Counted from the first letter of the stretch, positions 33,015 through 44,704 are shown. The stretch: 64,000 nucleotides of DNA from Henricia sp. BOLD:AAB3569 (GCA_037783545.1 JBBELK010000062.1:1612001-1676000), one strand, 5' to 3'. The notes: generated from the letters alone by a model not told the origin. Translations and numbers: made by a program.

Positions 33015-35388
33015 AGAATCCTCGTAATGTGAAATAGCTATCTAGTTAAAACAAGTCGGAGTCAGATTCATTGTTAGTATAACGATATTTCTAGTGATTT
33101 ATCAGTAATAGGCCTTCAGGGTCTTCTGGGTGCAATGTTTTGACTGTTTCTAGTCAAATTTGGCTAAGTGATTTTACAGTGCATGGGTGTTGAGATTTTG
33201 ACACCATGTCATTTGTCATATTTTTCTCACTACCATTCTGGAATTTCGCACTCTCATTCTGTATATTTTCGAGGATATCGTAAAAAAAACACAAATGTTT
33301 TGTAAACTACTTTATGCGTTCCATAAAGCAGTGCAGTGATTACACCAACCTTTTTGCTTCCACATCCGAATTGGAGATTGCAAATAGGCCTATAACTTCC
33401 TGTTTTCTTTCAAAGGATAGCATTTTGGGGATGTAATTTATTTGGTTGTTAGGTCAGAACGAAATGCATTTTCTCCGGGAAAAATCTGGTAACGCTCCTT
33501 TAACAAAAATATATTCCTTATCTATACTCCACACTCACCGTGCCCGAAGCTACGTCAACATCGTCTTTCAGATAGGCGTCTTTCTTCAAGATGGTTCAGC
33601 TCGACTGTCCACCCAGTGATAAACTCGTTATCTTTTTAAAGGCTTCAGTAGACGTGTAGTCAGATCCTCAAGTGCCAATGCCGTTGGCGCAAGCGCGTTG
33701 TTTTTCCATGCCTGTGATTGGCGCGTTGACTTCAGTACTGAGGTTGTGCCTACGCTGCTTGTATATGTTGCATGCTTTAATACAGGTCCAATGAAAAAAG
33801 GGGCAGATTGTTGTATGAGTTAATTGTTAAAAGTATTATTTTATTTTACATTTAATCAAGGAAAGTCTGGACCGTTTGGACTGTATTGGTTAACAATTAT
33901 TAGTGCAGCACATATTTCTAGTATGCGAAAAATGGACCAACCACAGTCAAGCTTTCCCAGGACATTCGGGTTAGCGTATAGTGGTTTTTTCCCCGTCTTA
34001 CACCTCTGGCGTCCCGCGTTCGATTTATGGGCGTGTATGTGGATAGGGTTTGCAGTCCCTTGACCGCGTGGGTTTCCCAAGGGGATTTCTCTAGTGGTTT
34101 CCTCCCACTTCTAAAACTGCATCTCCGTCTTCGCAATTTGAAGTTGATAATGAAAAAAAAGCTTGTAGTAGTTGATTGCATAAATGGCCTTTGCTGAAGA
34201 TGCAAAAAAACAAACTAAAAGCTTGCCTAACACCAGACGGACAAATTAGTTCGTTTGCAGAACACAGAAACTTGTGGTATACGTTTTGATTTCAATTAAT
34301 TCGTGCCTATGACTCTGCACATACTTCCAACCGAAAAAAAGACGTTTTGCGTTCAAACTACAAAATAAATTGAGGGTACCAATTAAAAAAAGTAACTTGG
34401 TTCAGTTTTATTGCAAGACTTTATTGAAAGAAATACATACTTACATTGACCATTGCCTACCGTCAGGCATCTGCTGTTAAAATGCATTGTTATAATATAT
34501 GAAATGTGGGTGAAACGTTTATAAATTATAACAAAACGTTGATTGAAAGCAAAACAATTCTGGACAAAGAAAATTAAAACGTAGTGAGTCGTAAAATCCT
34601 GGACGCGGGCACAAATCAATTACGGCACCATGCAACCTTGGGAGAAAATTAAGTTGAGCCAATTTTTTTTTTACTTTCTAACAAAAAAGAAGAGTTGTGA
34701 CAATTAATTTTGACTGATTTGGTTCTTGGAAGACGTCATCTTTGTTTTTCAATTTAAAAACCAATTTGCCTATCAAAATAATTTTCTTCCGTTTTCATCA
34801 TATTTTGAGAACCGCTAACTTGTATTTGTTTTTTTACCACTATTAAGTTGCCACAGTGTTTCCTTTTAAATGGTGACCTATAGCGCCAATGTCTTCGTAA
34901 CGGCGCAAAATCTTTGGGATTTCATGTACATGTTCAACTCTGAATGTCGTTTTCTTGCAGTTTCTACACAGTGTATAAATTAATAATCGATTATTTGAGA
35001 TGTTCAGCAAATTACAGTTCTACGTACATCATATTAATTATGAAGTATAAAGTTTGAGAATAAAAACGCCTGTTGAAATTCCAACATTAATTTCTTTCAC
35101 TGATTTTTACAGCGTGTCAAGCATTTTCAACCATTGCATTTCAGATAGTGCAGAATCACTTTAATTGACGTATTTAATATTAATTATTATCTTTGAATGT
35201 ATTTTATTCACGAAATCCAACGGCGAATGCATCGCTACTTACAGAACGGGTTAAACAAAAAACTGTATTTTGTACAATACTTATTAAATAAGTGAGATAA
35301 TAAATATAATACATTAAAATCAAGTCGAGAAAACAAATATATATATATATATAATATTTACAGTGGGATGCATAAAAAAAGAAGAGTT
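33015..35388. other. Gene-free stretch with two dispersed repeats
   Basis: No exon is recognised; the short ORFs at 33824-34205 lack domains. 33335-33505 is a second copy of the repeat at 5529-5722 and ends CGCTCCTTTAAC. 34705-34765 repeats the segment at 28530-28600. A TA microsatellite lies at 35336-35354. Confidence 0.5.
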
Positions 35389-35790
35389 GAGTCTTTCCAA
35401 GGTAAAGGGGGCATTTTGGCAACACAGACCATATTTTCCAGAAAATACCTTTGTCTGGTCTAAAAATAAAAGAAATAAGTTTCAGTTCTTTTGAAGAGAT
35501 AACTTAGGCCCAAAAAGGGTTGCAAATAGTGTGAAAACATGCCTTTCTAAATCCCTGTGTACAAATTTCCAATATACGCTCGTAATATATTACGAGCGTA
35601 GCTATATTGGAAATTTGTACACATGGTTTTTAGAAAGGCATGTTGTCACATTATTTGTAACCTTTTTGGGGCCTAAGTTATCTTTTCAGAACAACTGAAA
35701 CTTATTTCTTTTATTTTGAGACCAAACAAAGGTATTTTCTCGAAAATATGGTCTGTGTTGCCAAAATACCCCTTTACTGTGAAAAGACCC
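35389..35790. mobile_element. 402-bp palindromic MITE, GGGTCT ends
   Basis: Two arms of about 200 bp meet at TACGCTCGTAATATATTACG (near 35589). The outer right end is GGTCTGTGTTGCCAAAATAC followed by CCCTTTACTGTGAAAAGACCC; the left arm is its imperfect complement. Ends GGGTCTTTTCACAGTAAAGG resemble GGGTCTGTCCACAGTAATGG of the element at 61564-61999. No ORF of its own. Confidence 0.85.
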
Positions 35791-36262
35791 AGTTAAAAAT
35801 GCACGGTTTAGGCATGGTTTAGGGTAACAAATCAATATCCAACAACCAATTAAGTTACAGTTGAACAGCAAACAATAATTACCATTTTATGACAAATAAA
35901 CCGTAAAACTATAATTCGGTTAAAGGCCGTGTTTATTTCGTCGAGATCCGAATCCAGATCCCGAGATGTGGAATTCCATAATACAACGTTAACAAGTACA
36001 TGACGTTGTTGGTAAATACCGCACCTCCCGAAAGATTATAACCACTAAATCCACGTTTGCTTTTGTTTCGGGGTAAATACAACATTGCCGATTCAAGAAA
36101 TGTTTACTTACGCGAGGATAAACAAGTATTTCTGTTCTAATTCGGTGACAAAACTGAATATCCTCATGCAGCTTTCTTGGCAAGTTGGAGATAACCCCTG
36201 TAACCTTATTTCATCATCAACAAATTCCTCCATTAACCCTATGGATTAGAATCGCGTACTAG
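35791..36262. other. Gene-free stretch
   Basis: AT-rich, no recognisable gene or repeat. Confidence 0.4.
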
Positions 36263-37841
36263 CCCCGGGCTGGATTGCAATAAAGACAGTTAGGACGTCC
36301 TAACTCCTAAGACGTCCTAACTCTGACACCACTAATGGCCCGGTCACACATAGACGACGCACGGGGGACGCACGGCCCGCGCATTGAAAATTTGCAATTT
36401 TGGCCAGTGCGTTGTCGTTCGCTAGGTGTGCGTCATTATGCGTTACTCGTTCGTCGAGCGCGTTGGACCAACGTTATGCATTCGACGTCATTCACTGTGT
36501 GCGTCGGGATTTTTTGTGCATGCACAAAAATGTGCGCGGAGCTCGACGCATGAATGTACACGTCAAAAGGACGTCAGACACGCGCAGAGCGCGCTAGACC
36601 AACGCCAGACATACGCGGAGCGCACGCTGTGTATTCGTTGTAAGTTCGGCGGCTGAGGTCTAGCGAACGCCTAGTGCACACCTAGCGCACACCTAGCGTG
36701 CTTCAAACGCATGCCCAGCGAACGTGCGGCGAATATGAGCTTGCTGAACGGGTCTCTAACGCACCCAACGTTCTTCTTGCGTGTTCCTAGCGTATACCTG
36801 GCGTGTACGTAGCGTGTACGTAGCGTGTAGTCATAGGGTAAATAAGCGGGTCCCACACCACCTCCTCATCACTTCTCCTCCGACCCTCACGGGTGATGAC
36901 AGAGGTTCCTACTGATCGTGTCTAGAAGAACCACCAGAAGATGAAATACGATCTACGAGCCGACGCTTTTTATAGGCACAGTCACGTGACCGCTGCCGTT
37001 CGCGGGCTGTGCGTTGAGCGCGCGGTGCATGCGCTGGCCATTCGTCCCACACGCTAGCAACACGTGATGCATTCGTTGGGGTTTTTGACATGTGCGCTCT
37101 GTACGGTCTGTATGCGCTTTGTATGCGCCCAGTATACGCGCAGCGCGTCAGCAAAACGCTATGCATTTGGTGTCAGCTTGCTAGCCTCTCCCAAATCCTG
37201 ACAAAAGTTGGGCGCACAACGACGCACTGATCCTATTTTCCATTTTTTGCTGAATTTTCAGTGCGCGGGCCGTGCGTCGTCTATGTGTGACCGGGCCATA
37301 AGACATCATAGATTATTTTGCCTTGCAATAAACATTTATGTATCCTAACTTGTGTCCTAGGACACATACAATTTAAGACACCTAATATGTGTCCTAAGTT
37401 ATGTCTTTAGAACAATTTTCGAAATTTCCTGCTCAATTCAGACAAAAGGAGCATTGTGACTAGGATCAAAAGTTAATTTTTTGATAGTTTGACTTTCTTA
37501 AACTCAGTTTTCGCTGAAAGGAAATTACGATTCAAGCTGGGCCCATGTTAATTCTGAAAGTTTCCACGATGTTTTTCACGCCACTGTCACGCGTACGTAC
37601 GGCAGCAACAACCGGCAAGTAATGTAGTGCACATGCGCGATGGTATGCACACGCACGAATGCGATTGAAACGCCGCTCACAACAGTAAAGACATACAAGC
37701 TTGTATGTCTTAGCTAAGACGTACTAACTTTTGGATATTGCAAGAAATGTTTTAATGTGTCGTAGCTAAAATGTCATAAACTTAGTTAGGACACATGATG
37801 TGTCTCAGACTAAAGACGGTTATATTGCAATCCACCCCTGG
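36263..37841. mobile_element. TIR element hosting a nested Harbinger-like MITE
   Basis: Left end CCCCGGGCTGGATTGCAATA (36263) and right end TATTGCAATCCACCCCTGG (37823-37841) are inverted. Both sub-terminal regions contain repeated TAGGACGTCCTAA or TAGGACACAT words. The 963-bp element at 36336 lies inside it. No transposase ORF is left. Confidence 0.55.
36336..37298. mobile_element. PIF/Harbinger-like MITE, TAA target duplication
   Basis: TGGCCCGGTCACACATAGAC at the left is mirrored by GTCTATGTGTGACCGGGCCA at the right; the terminal repeats extend about 45 bp with one short gap. TAA flanks both ends (36333-36335 and 37299-37301), fitting the TWA preference of PIF/Harbinger. The interior is CpG-rich with GCGTGTACGTAGCGTGTACG-type sub-repeats. 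The short ORFs are not coding. Confidence 0.8.
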
Positions 37842-37975
37842 TCTCCCCAACACTATACACGCTGGGCAGAAAAAGTGTCCAATACGGTTCTAATGTAACT
37901 TCGCGTACCACGTCCACACAAGTTGAGAAGTTTACACCTACTTACAATCGCTCTCTGCCATCGTCCTCCCGCGTC

Positions 37976-38230
37976 ATGACGTACAAGGATTTTATTTTTA
38001 ACATTTTGTGGTCAAAAGAGTCAACAATGCAGTGGTGCGTTGACCACAACCTCATCGCCAAGTCTGCATCTTGCTCGGTATGCCTCTCACCAATGGAGCT
38101 TTGCTCTACACAAGACAGGCTAGACGGTCGATCTGCGCTGGGAATGCCGCAAACGAATTGATAGAAAAAGGCACAGAGTTTCTTCCTCCATCAGAGCGTC
38201 TTCATGGTTTTCCCAAAGCTTCAGCAGCTG
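37976..38230 (+). pseudogene. IS1595/ISXO2-like (Merlin-type) transposase N-terminus, broken
   Basis: The frame starts MTYKDFIFNILWSKESTMQW then CVDHNLIAKSASCSVCLSPM, resembling the helix and first zinc-ribbon Cys pair of IS1595-type transposase-like proteins. After a frameshift near 38120 the next frame gives LRWECRKR, the usual second half of the ribbon, then HRVSSSIRASSWF, similar to the conserved RxSIRxGSWF stretch that precedes the DDE domain. Similarity fades after about 38230 and the catalytic region is not seen. It could be a fragment of a Merlin transposon or of a domesticated gene. Assignment is by motif only. Confidence 0.45.
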
Positions 38231-38387
38231 CAAGTGCTGGGGTCACAACTCAGACCATTGACAAACCTTTGACAAATTCTACAACAGGTCAACTCAACCG
38301 GACTTTGGGCTGCAGTCTTGGCTACGGCACCTTGACGGCTGGCTTTAAAGTATACAGGGTGAGTCTCTCCGGAAATTGGCGAAATAT

Positions 38388-38800
38388 AATTCCCCAATTA
38401 TGTAAAGTATTTACCTGCAATATAATTGGAATTATATAAGACAATTGAAGGAGAGACTCAGTCTGCCTCCTTTTCTTTGTGCATTTCTACAGGCACCTCA
38501 GCTCCCTCCCGAGACCCAGGTCACAGGTCGCCTCCGCCAGGCATCTTGCTTATCATACTTCAAAAAAAAGACGATCTAACAGCACAGCGTAGGGTATACA
38601 TATAGCGCACTCTCCACTGGTTTTGAATAGAACGCTTTTCTCAAACTTTGAATGCGTAATGAGGACCGTTCCATGCGCTTCAAAGGGTGGTCAGATTGCA
38701 ATACAAGGAACTAATATACAGGCCTGGTGAGTCGATCCTTCAATTGTCTTATATAATTCCAATTATATTGCAGGTAAATACTTTACATAATTGGGGAGTT
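38388..38800. mobile_element. MITE with 73-bp terminal inverted repeats
   Basis: 38388-38460 (AATTCCCCAATTATGTAAAG, then GTATTTACCTGCAATATAAT and so on) is the near-exact reverse complement of 38728-38800. The 267-bp interior has no ORF. A GTGAGT donor-like word lies just outside the left arm (38359-38364) and another at the right arm's inner edge (38727-38732). Confidence 0.72.
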
Positions 38801-38819
38801 TCATAGCCTTGGACAAGGC

Positions 38820-39220
38820 TATACACTGGGATGCCCTGGGAACATTGTGATGTACAAGGCCAATTGTGATGAATTCCACTATACTCTTGTTTGTAATGCA
38901 CTTCGCGAAGACAGACGCACTTATATAAAGACGTTTTATTGGACTAACCCAAACACTGTTAAATTGGAGTTATTGTTTAATGTAAAAGGTTCCCTTCAAT
39001 TGTTTAATCTAGCTAAATTTATTAAGATAATACTATCTAAATTTCCGTTAGTCATTTGGTTATACTAATTCTTGCATATTGATAATGTATTAAATAAAGC
39101 TAACTTGTACTTTATTTTCTTAACCTACATAACCTTTATATTAATTACTTTGTAACCTGTACTGGCTCTCATACTCCAGTTGGGGTCGTAGAGATCAATA
39201 AACCATTCAACCATTCAACC
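38820..39220 (+). pseudogene. LINE ORF2 extreme C-terminus and 3' tail
   Basis: CDEFHYTLVCNALREDRRTY followed by IKTFYWTNPNTVKLELLFN and LFNLAKFIKIILSKF matches the Cys/His-containing C-terminal region of CR1/L2-like ORF2. The stop is at 39066-39068. A 3' UTR with AATAAA (39197-39202) ends in a CCATTCAA repeat (39203-39220). It is a severely 5'-truncated insertion, and starts at or just after the MITE at 38388-38800. It differs in tail repeat from the LINE at 32494, so it is a separate family. Confidence 0.75.
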
Positions 39221-39603
39221 TTCCCAGCTAACCCAACCCCATGGGCTCCTGGACTACTTTGTACTTCGCCTTCGGAGATTTGTTTTATAAAGGGAAATAA
39301 AGCCCTATAACCATTCCGTTAACGAATTCACGGCACACCAGAGGGCGCTGATCTCCCGTCTCCCGTATCGCCGTCTCTGCTAGAAGTTCGATCACATCGT
39401 CTACGACGTCTCCATTCAAATTTGAAAAAAAGGGGCTGTCGCGTGGGCCCTGTAACGGAGTAACTATAGATAGTTGGGCCTAGCTACTCCGTTATTTAGT
39501 ACTTGTCGTCTTAGTCCGTCCGTCAGTGACTTTGTGAACATTTGTACATCTACACACTTGCGGAACTATAAGGTTTATCGCAAATACAAACCGCAAATAC
39601 CAT
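39221..39603. other. Gene-free stretch
   Basis: No exon or clear repeat is recognised between the LINE tail and the next TIR element. Confidence 0.4.
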
Positions 39604-41043
39604 GGCCCGTATTCTGAAGTCTGGTTTAAATTTAACCCGAGTCTAAGTCCGGTTTATGTCTAGTTTAAACCCGGTCCAAGTCCAGTTTAAACTTAGGTTT
39701 AAACTAGAGTTTAAAATTTACTTTCTGAAGTCAGGTTTATCTTAAACTCGAGTCTAAATCAAGTCTCAGTCTGGTCTAACTTTAAACTCGAGCAGGGGGT
39801 GGTTTAAGTCTGAAAATGGCTGAATTGTTGGAGTATCTACAGCAAGCAGAGCACTACAAAGAGCTGCTTCAACAACATGGAAAAGCCATCGGTTGAGAAG
39901 AAGAATGTCCTTAAGAAATCAATCGTAGGTGTGGGTAAATTTGTGTGGGACCGAGTTAACAGTGCATACATGTATTTTGGAGCGGTGATAAGAAAAAGTT
40001 TGTGCGGTGAAAAACTGTACGATATACATGTACTTTGCACAGCAGCCATGACGGGGCTGTCACAGTACGTCAAGCACGAGTAGTCACTTTTTGGATCTAT
40101 TGTCTCATCCTTTAAACATGAAAACCTGCCCCTGTCATGGCCGCCGGTGCAAAAGCTCTATAGAGATGTAAATTCTGCTTCGTGAACAGCTTACAACATT
40201 AATTTTTCGTCTATGCCTATACACATGGCAAAACCCTTTAAAGCCTTTCAAGCGTCAGAGGGCGAGTTGGGCAGGGGACGAGTGGGCCAGGGGACGAGTT
40301 GGCCAAGGGACGAGTTGGCCAGGGGACGAGTTGGCCAGGCGACAAGTTGACCAGGCGACGAGTTGACCAGGCGACGAGTTGGCCAGGGGACGAGTTGGCC
40401 AGGGGACGAGTTGGCCAGGGGACGAGTTGGCCATGCATGCATGGGGACGAGTTGGCCATGGGGATGACTTGGCCATAGGGCCGGGGACGACTTGGCCAGG
40501 GGACGAGTTGGCCAGGGAAATCGGGACGAGTTTACAACGTATACAATATACGTACGTATACGTACGAAGTGCAGGAAAACCAGCGCTAAACTGACCTGTT
40601 TCCTCTCAATTATATTGACCTACCTTTGACTAATTTAACCAAGAAGTGCCTATCACTTGATTCCCAAGTAGCAAGCATCAGATTTGTTTGTTTTCCCCCT
40701 CTCTTTTCAGACTACATGTAGATTGCAGCCTGCTGCACAAAATAAGCCCAGTGCTATGTTTGTGCATGCATGTTCAGTTAATCAGTGTGCAAGGATGTGT
40801 GACTGAGCATGTGCAGTAGATCTCCATGGCAAATAAAGTGGAGTCTAACTTTTAAACCACGGTTTAAGGGTTAAACTAGACCTAGACCGGACTTAGACTG
40901 GAGTTTAAATAAACCTGACTTTCAGAAACAGAAATTGATTTAAACCAGACTTAGGCTGGAGTTCAGGTTTAAGTCTGGTTTAGTTAAACTCAAGTCTAAA
41001 TTTAGACTCGAGTTTAGCTAAACCGGACTTCAGAATACGGGCC
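39604..41043. mobile_element. 1.44-kb TIR element, CAT target duplication
   Basis: GGCCCGTATTCTGAAGTC at 39604 faces GACTTCAGAATACGGGCC ending at 41043, and CAT flanks both sides. Long subterminal regions consist of GTCTGGTTTAAAC/GTTTAAACCAGAC-type repeats, in opposite orientations at the two ends. A coding-looking stretch at 39816-39893 (MAELLEYLQQAEHYKELLQQ) and the ORF at 39877-40083 may be remnants of an internal gene, but no transposase motif is seen. Confidence 0.75.
40262..40520 (+). repeat. 16-bp minisatellite
   Basis: Unit GACGAGTTGGCCAGGG, about 13-15 copies with small variants and one interruption (CCATGCATGCATGGG near 40431-40445). It is open in several frames because of composition only. 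It lies inside the TIR element. Confidence 0.9.
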
Positions 41044-41189
41044 CATGGGATTACATTTGGCGCAACAGCGCCACCACTCGGCGCGGCGCGGTGGGAAAAG
41101 ACATACAAAACGTATGCACGATCGATGTTAGCTGTATTTTTCGGTGGTTATTAATATTTAGCTGTCACTTTTCCCCGACGTTTTAACCG

Positions 41190-41720
41190 ATGGGAGGTGG
41201 TGGTCATTGTGCTGTTTTTGGGTTGTAATAATGACCGACGTTATCCAGAAAGGTAGGGACTTTGTTATACATAAACTTACGTTGTTGTGATGTACAAAGC
41301 TACCTTTATCTTTCTTTTCTCATTGGAAAGGTATGTGACTTTTACAGATGTTAATGGTTGCTTTTGATCATGAACAATATTGTGACTTTTACAGATGCTT
41401 AATAAACGATTATTCTGTGCACCAAAATAAAGATTAAAAAGAATCTAAAAACATTTTTTCGCAGTCTATCGATTTGAATTGGTTTTAGTTATTATTTTTA
41501 AACACTAAAAACTTACAATTTCTGTGTTTTGATTCCTCCTCTCTTGATATATATGTCATCAAAGATCACGTCAATACACTACGGTTCCACTCATGCAGGG
41601 ATAAGAAACACTTCCCTCTCTGGACCCGACTGATCCAACGGCAACATTTCAAAGTGAAAGCCTCAACAACCGTCTGCAGCAACCACTTCAAATATCAGTA
41701 CGGGCGCACGCTCGTAAACG
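41190..41720 (+). pseudogene. THAP zinc-finger domain on two exons, one frameshift
   Basis: Exon 1 starts ATGGGAGGTGGTGGTCAT (41190) and reads MGGGGHCAVFG; one extra G near 41220 breaks the frame, after which CNNDRRYPE follows to a donor AAAG|GTAGGG at 41253. The next acceptor TCATGCAG|GG ends at 41598, and exon 2 continues in the matching phase: RDKKHFPLWTRLIQRQHF, KVKASTTVCSNHF, KYQYGRT. This gives the THAP C2CH signature, C-x4-C, then C-x2-H about 34 residues later, with the conserved Trp and Pro between. THAP domains bind DNA and occur in P-element-like transposases and host regulators. The rest of the protein is not seen. The extra G could be a real mutation or a sequencing error. Confidence 0.52.
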
Positions 41721-42013
41721 CGGATCGTCCGCAAAAATCAAGATATCCTAAAAAAACGCGGACAAATTGCGTCCCCGAAAATAGTGATCGTCCGTGTTTT
41801 TTGCGGACGTTTTTTCTTTATTGCGCTCTGCGGGGTTCGGATTACATTTTCGGGGCTTATAAATGCTAAAAATGGAATCCTCGCCATCGAATACCCCTAT
41901 TTCACCGTCTACTTTTATGACTTGTCCGTCTTCCCAAGGAGCTATCAACCATTTTGTGAAAATCTGTGTGTCAGCATGTAGTAGTTCTCATCACTATATA
42001 TTCCCCAGTTATA

Positions 42014-42183
42014 GACTGCCGAAGCGAATACGTCACCTTTTGTTGGTTGCCTAGGCAATTGGCTCTAAACTAAAAATCACTGAACCGTGTCCCTGTATTT
42101 TTGCAATCGTACATTTTCAGACGGCCGTGATAGTTTAGAGCCAATTGCCATGCCATGGCAACGTACGTCACACTTCGGCAGTC
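42014..42183. mobile_element. 170-bp MITE, TA target duplication
   Basis: GACTGCCGAAGCGAATACGT at the left is mirrored by ACGTACGTCACACTTCGGCAGTC at the right, and internal GGCAATTGGCTCTAAACTA and TAGTTTAGAGCCAATTGCC also pair. TA flanks both ends, as in Tc1/mariner-type MITEs. Confidence 0.75.
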
Positions 42184-42189
42184 TAGTAT

Positions 42190-44221
42190 TAAAGTATCAA
42201 TAATTAAGTGCAAATCAAATGGAAACAAAAACTCAAAATGTTGAGGAAAAATATTAAAATGTTACTTGGAAAACCTTCTGAGTTGTCCCTTACGTTTTGT
42301 GCAGAGGGCTTATGTGATTTCCGACATATTTACTTATATTTATATATATTATATAGACCCCCTATATATATTTTTTTTCATAACTTGATGTGGGGAGACA
42401 GGTCCCTGACCATTGTACAGTAATTTTTATTGCTTCTGTCTCTCCTATGCTCATCTTGTTTGTGATGTACATTGTTGGCATGAATAAATAATCATAATAA
42501 TAATAATTAAATCAAATGTGCTTAAAATCAAGTGGGTCACAGTGACGTCTGTTGAACCATTTGCTACACCGTATGTTAATTGTTATTTGAAGTTTGATGT
42601 TGGTCAATGATTGGGAAGTGTCTGAACAGGTGTCCGGAATAGAACACGAACGCTCATTTCTTTATTGTATGATGTACATGTAATTATACTTGATTACAGT
42701 AAAATTAATGCAAAATGTTGGCCTAAGAACTCGGCAGATGCTTTATGTTAAAGTATTTGCTGCATGAAAATAAATAAAACACTGGTGGTGCGTCTTATAA
42801 GCTGAACGCCTGTGGAAAAGGGAATCACCGAACATACATGTATGGTTGTGGTAAGGTATTTTAAATGACGCTAGTGAAACAGGTAAGAGAACCTTTCAGA
42901 AACAATTTAAAGGGTCATTCTCCGGTGCTATGAAGTGTTCAAGTTGCGAGTGACAATTGACGATATTGACAGTTTTCAATTAGGCCTAACTATTGTAAAC
43001 TAATTAACTGGTCACAATAAATTCAACGAACATGAATTTCTCACAGATGTTTCTTGGGTCAGAGACAAAAATATTAGGATGTGTCTGGTAACATACCTGG
43101 CAAATCAAATTTGAAACAGCCAAAAAGGGGTCAGATATATCGTTAACAGTTAACGGCAGTTATACACAAACACCACCTCGCTGACAGACTGTATTCGTTG
43201 GCAAAACCTTTCACACTCTTGTGGTTCTCATCGTGATGTCAAATAAGCTCTCCTTATGGTTTCCCTTGAATTATTAGCCAGTATCGTTTCTGTCAAGTAT
43301 TCACACGCCATGCACAAGCAATTGTGTTGACCTGCATTTACAACTACTGAACTTTTTATTTATGAACATTTCTGGAAAAACAATGTGTTTGCAAATACAT
43401 GTACCGTATTTTATTAAGGCAATGGTATAAAAACTTCCAAAATATCAATTTGTTTTGGTAACATATCTGGTATAGATAACAGATCTGGTGTAACGTATCC
43501 GACCTTTGATGAAACATGCTGTCTTCTCCAAAATTTGCAACAGTACACTAATTTTGCTCCTTGATTGGCCATGGTGTTCTGCGGAACTATCCAGGCATCA
43601 ACATATAAATTTTTCTATTTGAATCTGAGTAGGTACTATTCCTGACGGTCCAACGTAGTCCGAGTGCCTCTTACGCTCACCTCCGGTAAGTTTGCTTGTT
43701 TGCTACTCGTGAAGGAACACAGCAAGAGGTTCGCCCTTAAAGATAACGGGAGCAAAACTTCAAAGTTTTTGAGGTACATGTATAATATAATTTACTCGAT
43801 CACTTTTGGTAAGTATGTATGCTTTTTTCATCAAAATATCTGTCACACAACTTTTTATAGAAAAGCCAAAAGCTCCTTGGGCCGTTCTTCGAGCAGTTGT
43901 GGGGATTGTATTCCACAAGATCATAGATATACCCGTACTACACATGTAACTCCTTTTATTATACAGCGAAGCAACATATCTCGCTTCACAAGTCAGCCCA
44001 GAAAGCTCGCTCCGCTAGTTCTGCGCGTTTTTCGTCGCCAACAGGGACTCGATCCTCTCTCTCTTAAATATTTCTGCAATTCTTCAACTGTTAATGAAAG
44101 AAATTTGTCGTGTCCGATCGTAGCCATGATGATTTTCGATTGAATTGTGCGCTTTGCCAAATATCCCACGCGGCTACGATCTTTGGCTTTGCGCGCTTCA
44201 ACATCCGGGACTGTGAAATGG
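42190..44221. other. Gene-free stretch
   Basis: Mostly AT-rich. The longest ORF (43664-44143, 159 codons) has no recognisable domain and overlaps the following DIRS terminus flank, so I do not call it. A donor-like CCG|GTAAGT lies at 43683. Confidence 0.4.
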
Positions 44222-44514
44222 CAATTCTACCTCGTAACCACGGCTGCTTTCGAGCGCGGCACCAGGTGCTCCATGGTGCTCCATGGTGCTCGCCCGAAAG
44301 CGTGTGTAAGCATGTGTGTGACGTAACGTTTCCACCACCTTGGAGCACCAGGGACGAGCGCTCGAAAGCAGCCCACATAGCACTTCGGCCTTACGTGAGA
44401 TTGCACCTGCCACCGGTATTTGTTCGTCACGCTTGAAAGAACCCTTTATTGAAAGGCTTTCTCTCTGTGTGTATATAAGTGAGCCCCGCGGTCTATGCCT
44501 CAGTGCATTTTTGT
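44222..44514 (+). repeat. DIRS left inverted terminal repeat with TATA box
   Basis: Matches the reverse complement of 49229-49355 over CTTACGTGAGATTGCACCTG through GGTCTATGCCTCAG. GTATATAAGTG at 44470-44480 is a likely TATA box, about 60 bp ahead of the ORF1 ATG at 44540. The outermost part (AATTCTACCTCGTAACCA) is split from the rest by a 132-bp MITE. Confidence 0.85.
44242..44373. mobile_element. 132-bp MITE nested in the DIRS terminal repeat
   Basis: GGCTGCTTTCGAGCGC and GCGCTCGAAAGCAGCC are perfect 16-bp terminal inverted repeats. CAC flanks both ends (44239-44241, 44374-44376). The DIRS internal complementary region at 49018 gives the uninterrupted sequence, proving that the MITE came later. 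Confidence 0.87.
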
Positions 44515-44539
44515 GACCGGTATAGTTCGAACAACAACA

Positions 44540-44704
44540 ATGTCTACGCAACTTGCTATAGATATTCTTTGTCTACTCGACGATCCTTCGGACATCGAGC
44601 CAAGCGGGACGGTGTTCAACCCACTACCGTCCACTAGTACTTCGCTTTCTTCCTCCATACTTCCGTCAGAAAATTCATTTCTTTTCTATTTATACCTCAT
44701 GTGA
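44540..44704 (+). pseudogene. DIRS ORF1 N-terminus (truncated)
   Basis: After ACAACAACA, the ATG opens MSTQLAIDILCLLDDPSDIE, then a Ser/Thr-rich stretch, and a stop at 44702. Position behind the TATA box of the left terminal repeat makes this the likely start of ORF1. The C-terminal part of ORF1 seems to reappear at about 46140-46330 as an Arg/Lys/Ser-rich stretch (ALKSERTKYKRNAKSF) just ahead of the RT; the middle is replaced by duplicated and inverted material. Confidence 0.5.

Noticed and set aside
40238..40594. Repetitive ORFs on both strands
   Set aside because: They are translations of a 16-bp minisatellite.
43664..44143. 159-codon ORF as a gene
   Set aside because: No domain or conserved motif; its end overlaps DIRS-adjacent sequence, and long chance ORFs are expected at this window size.
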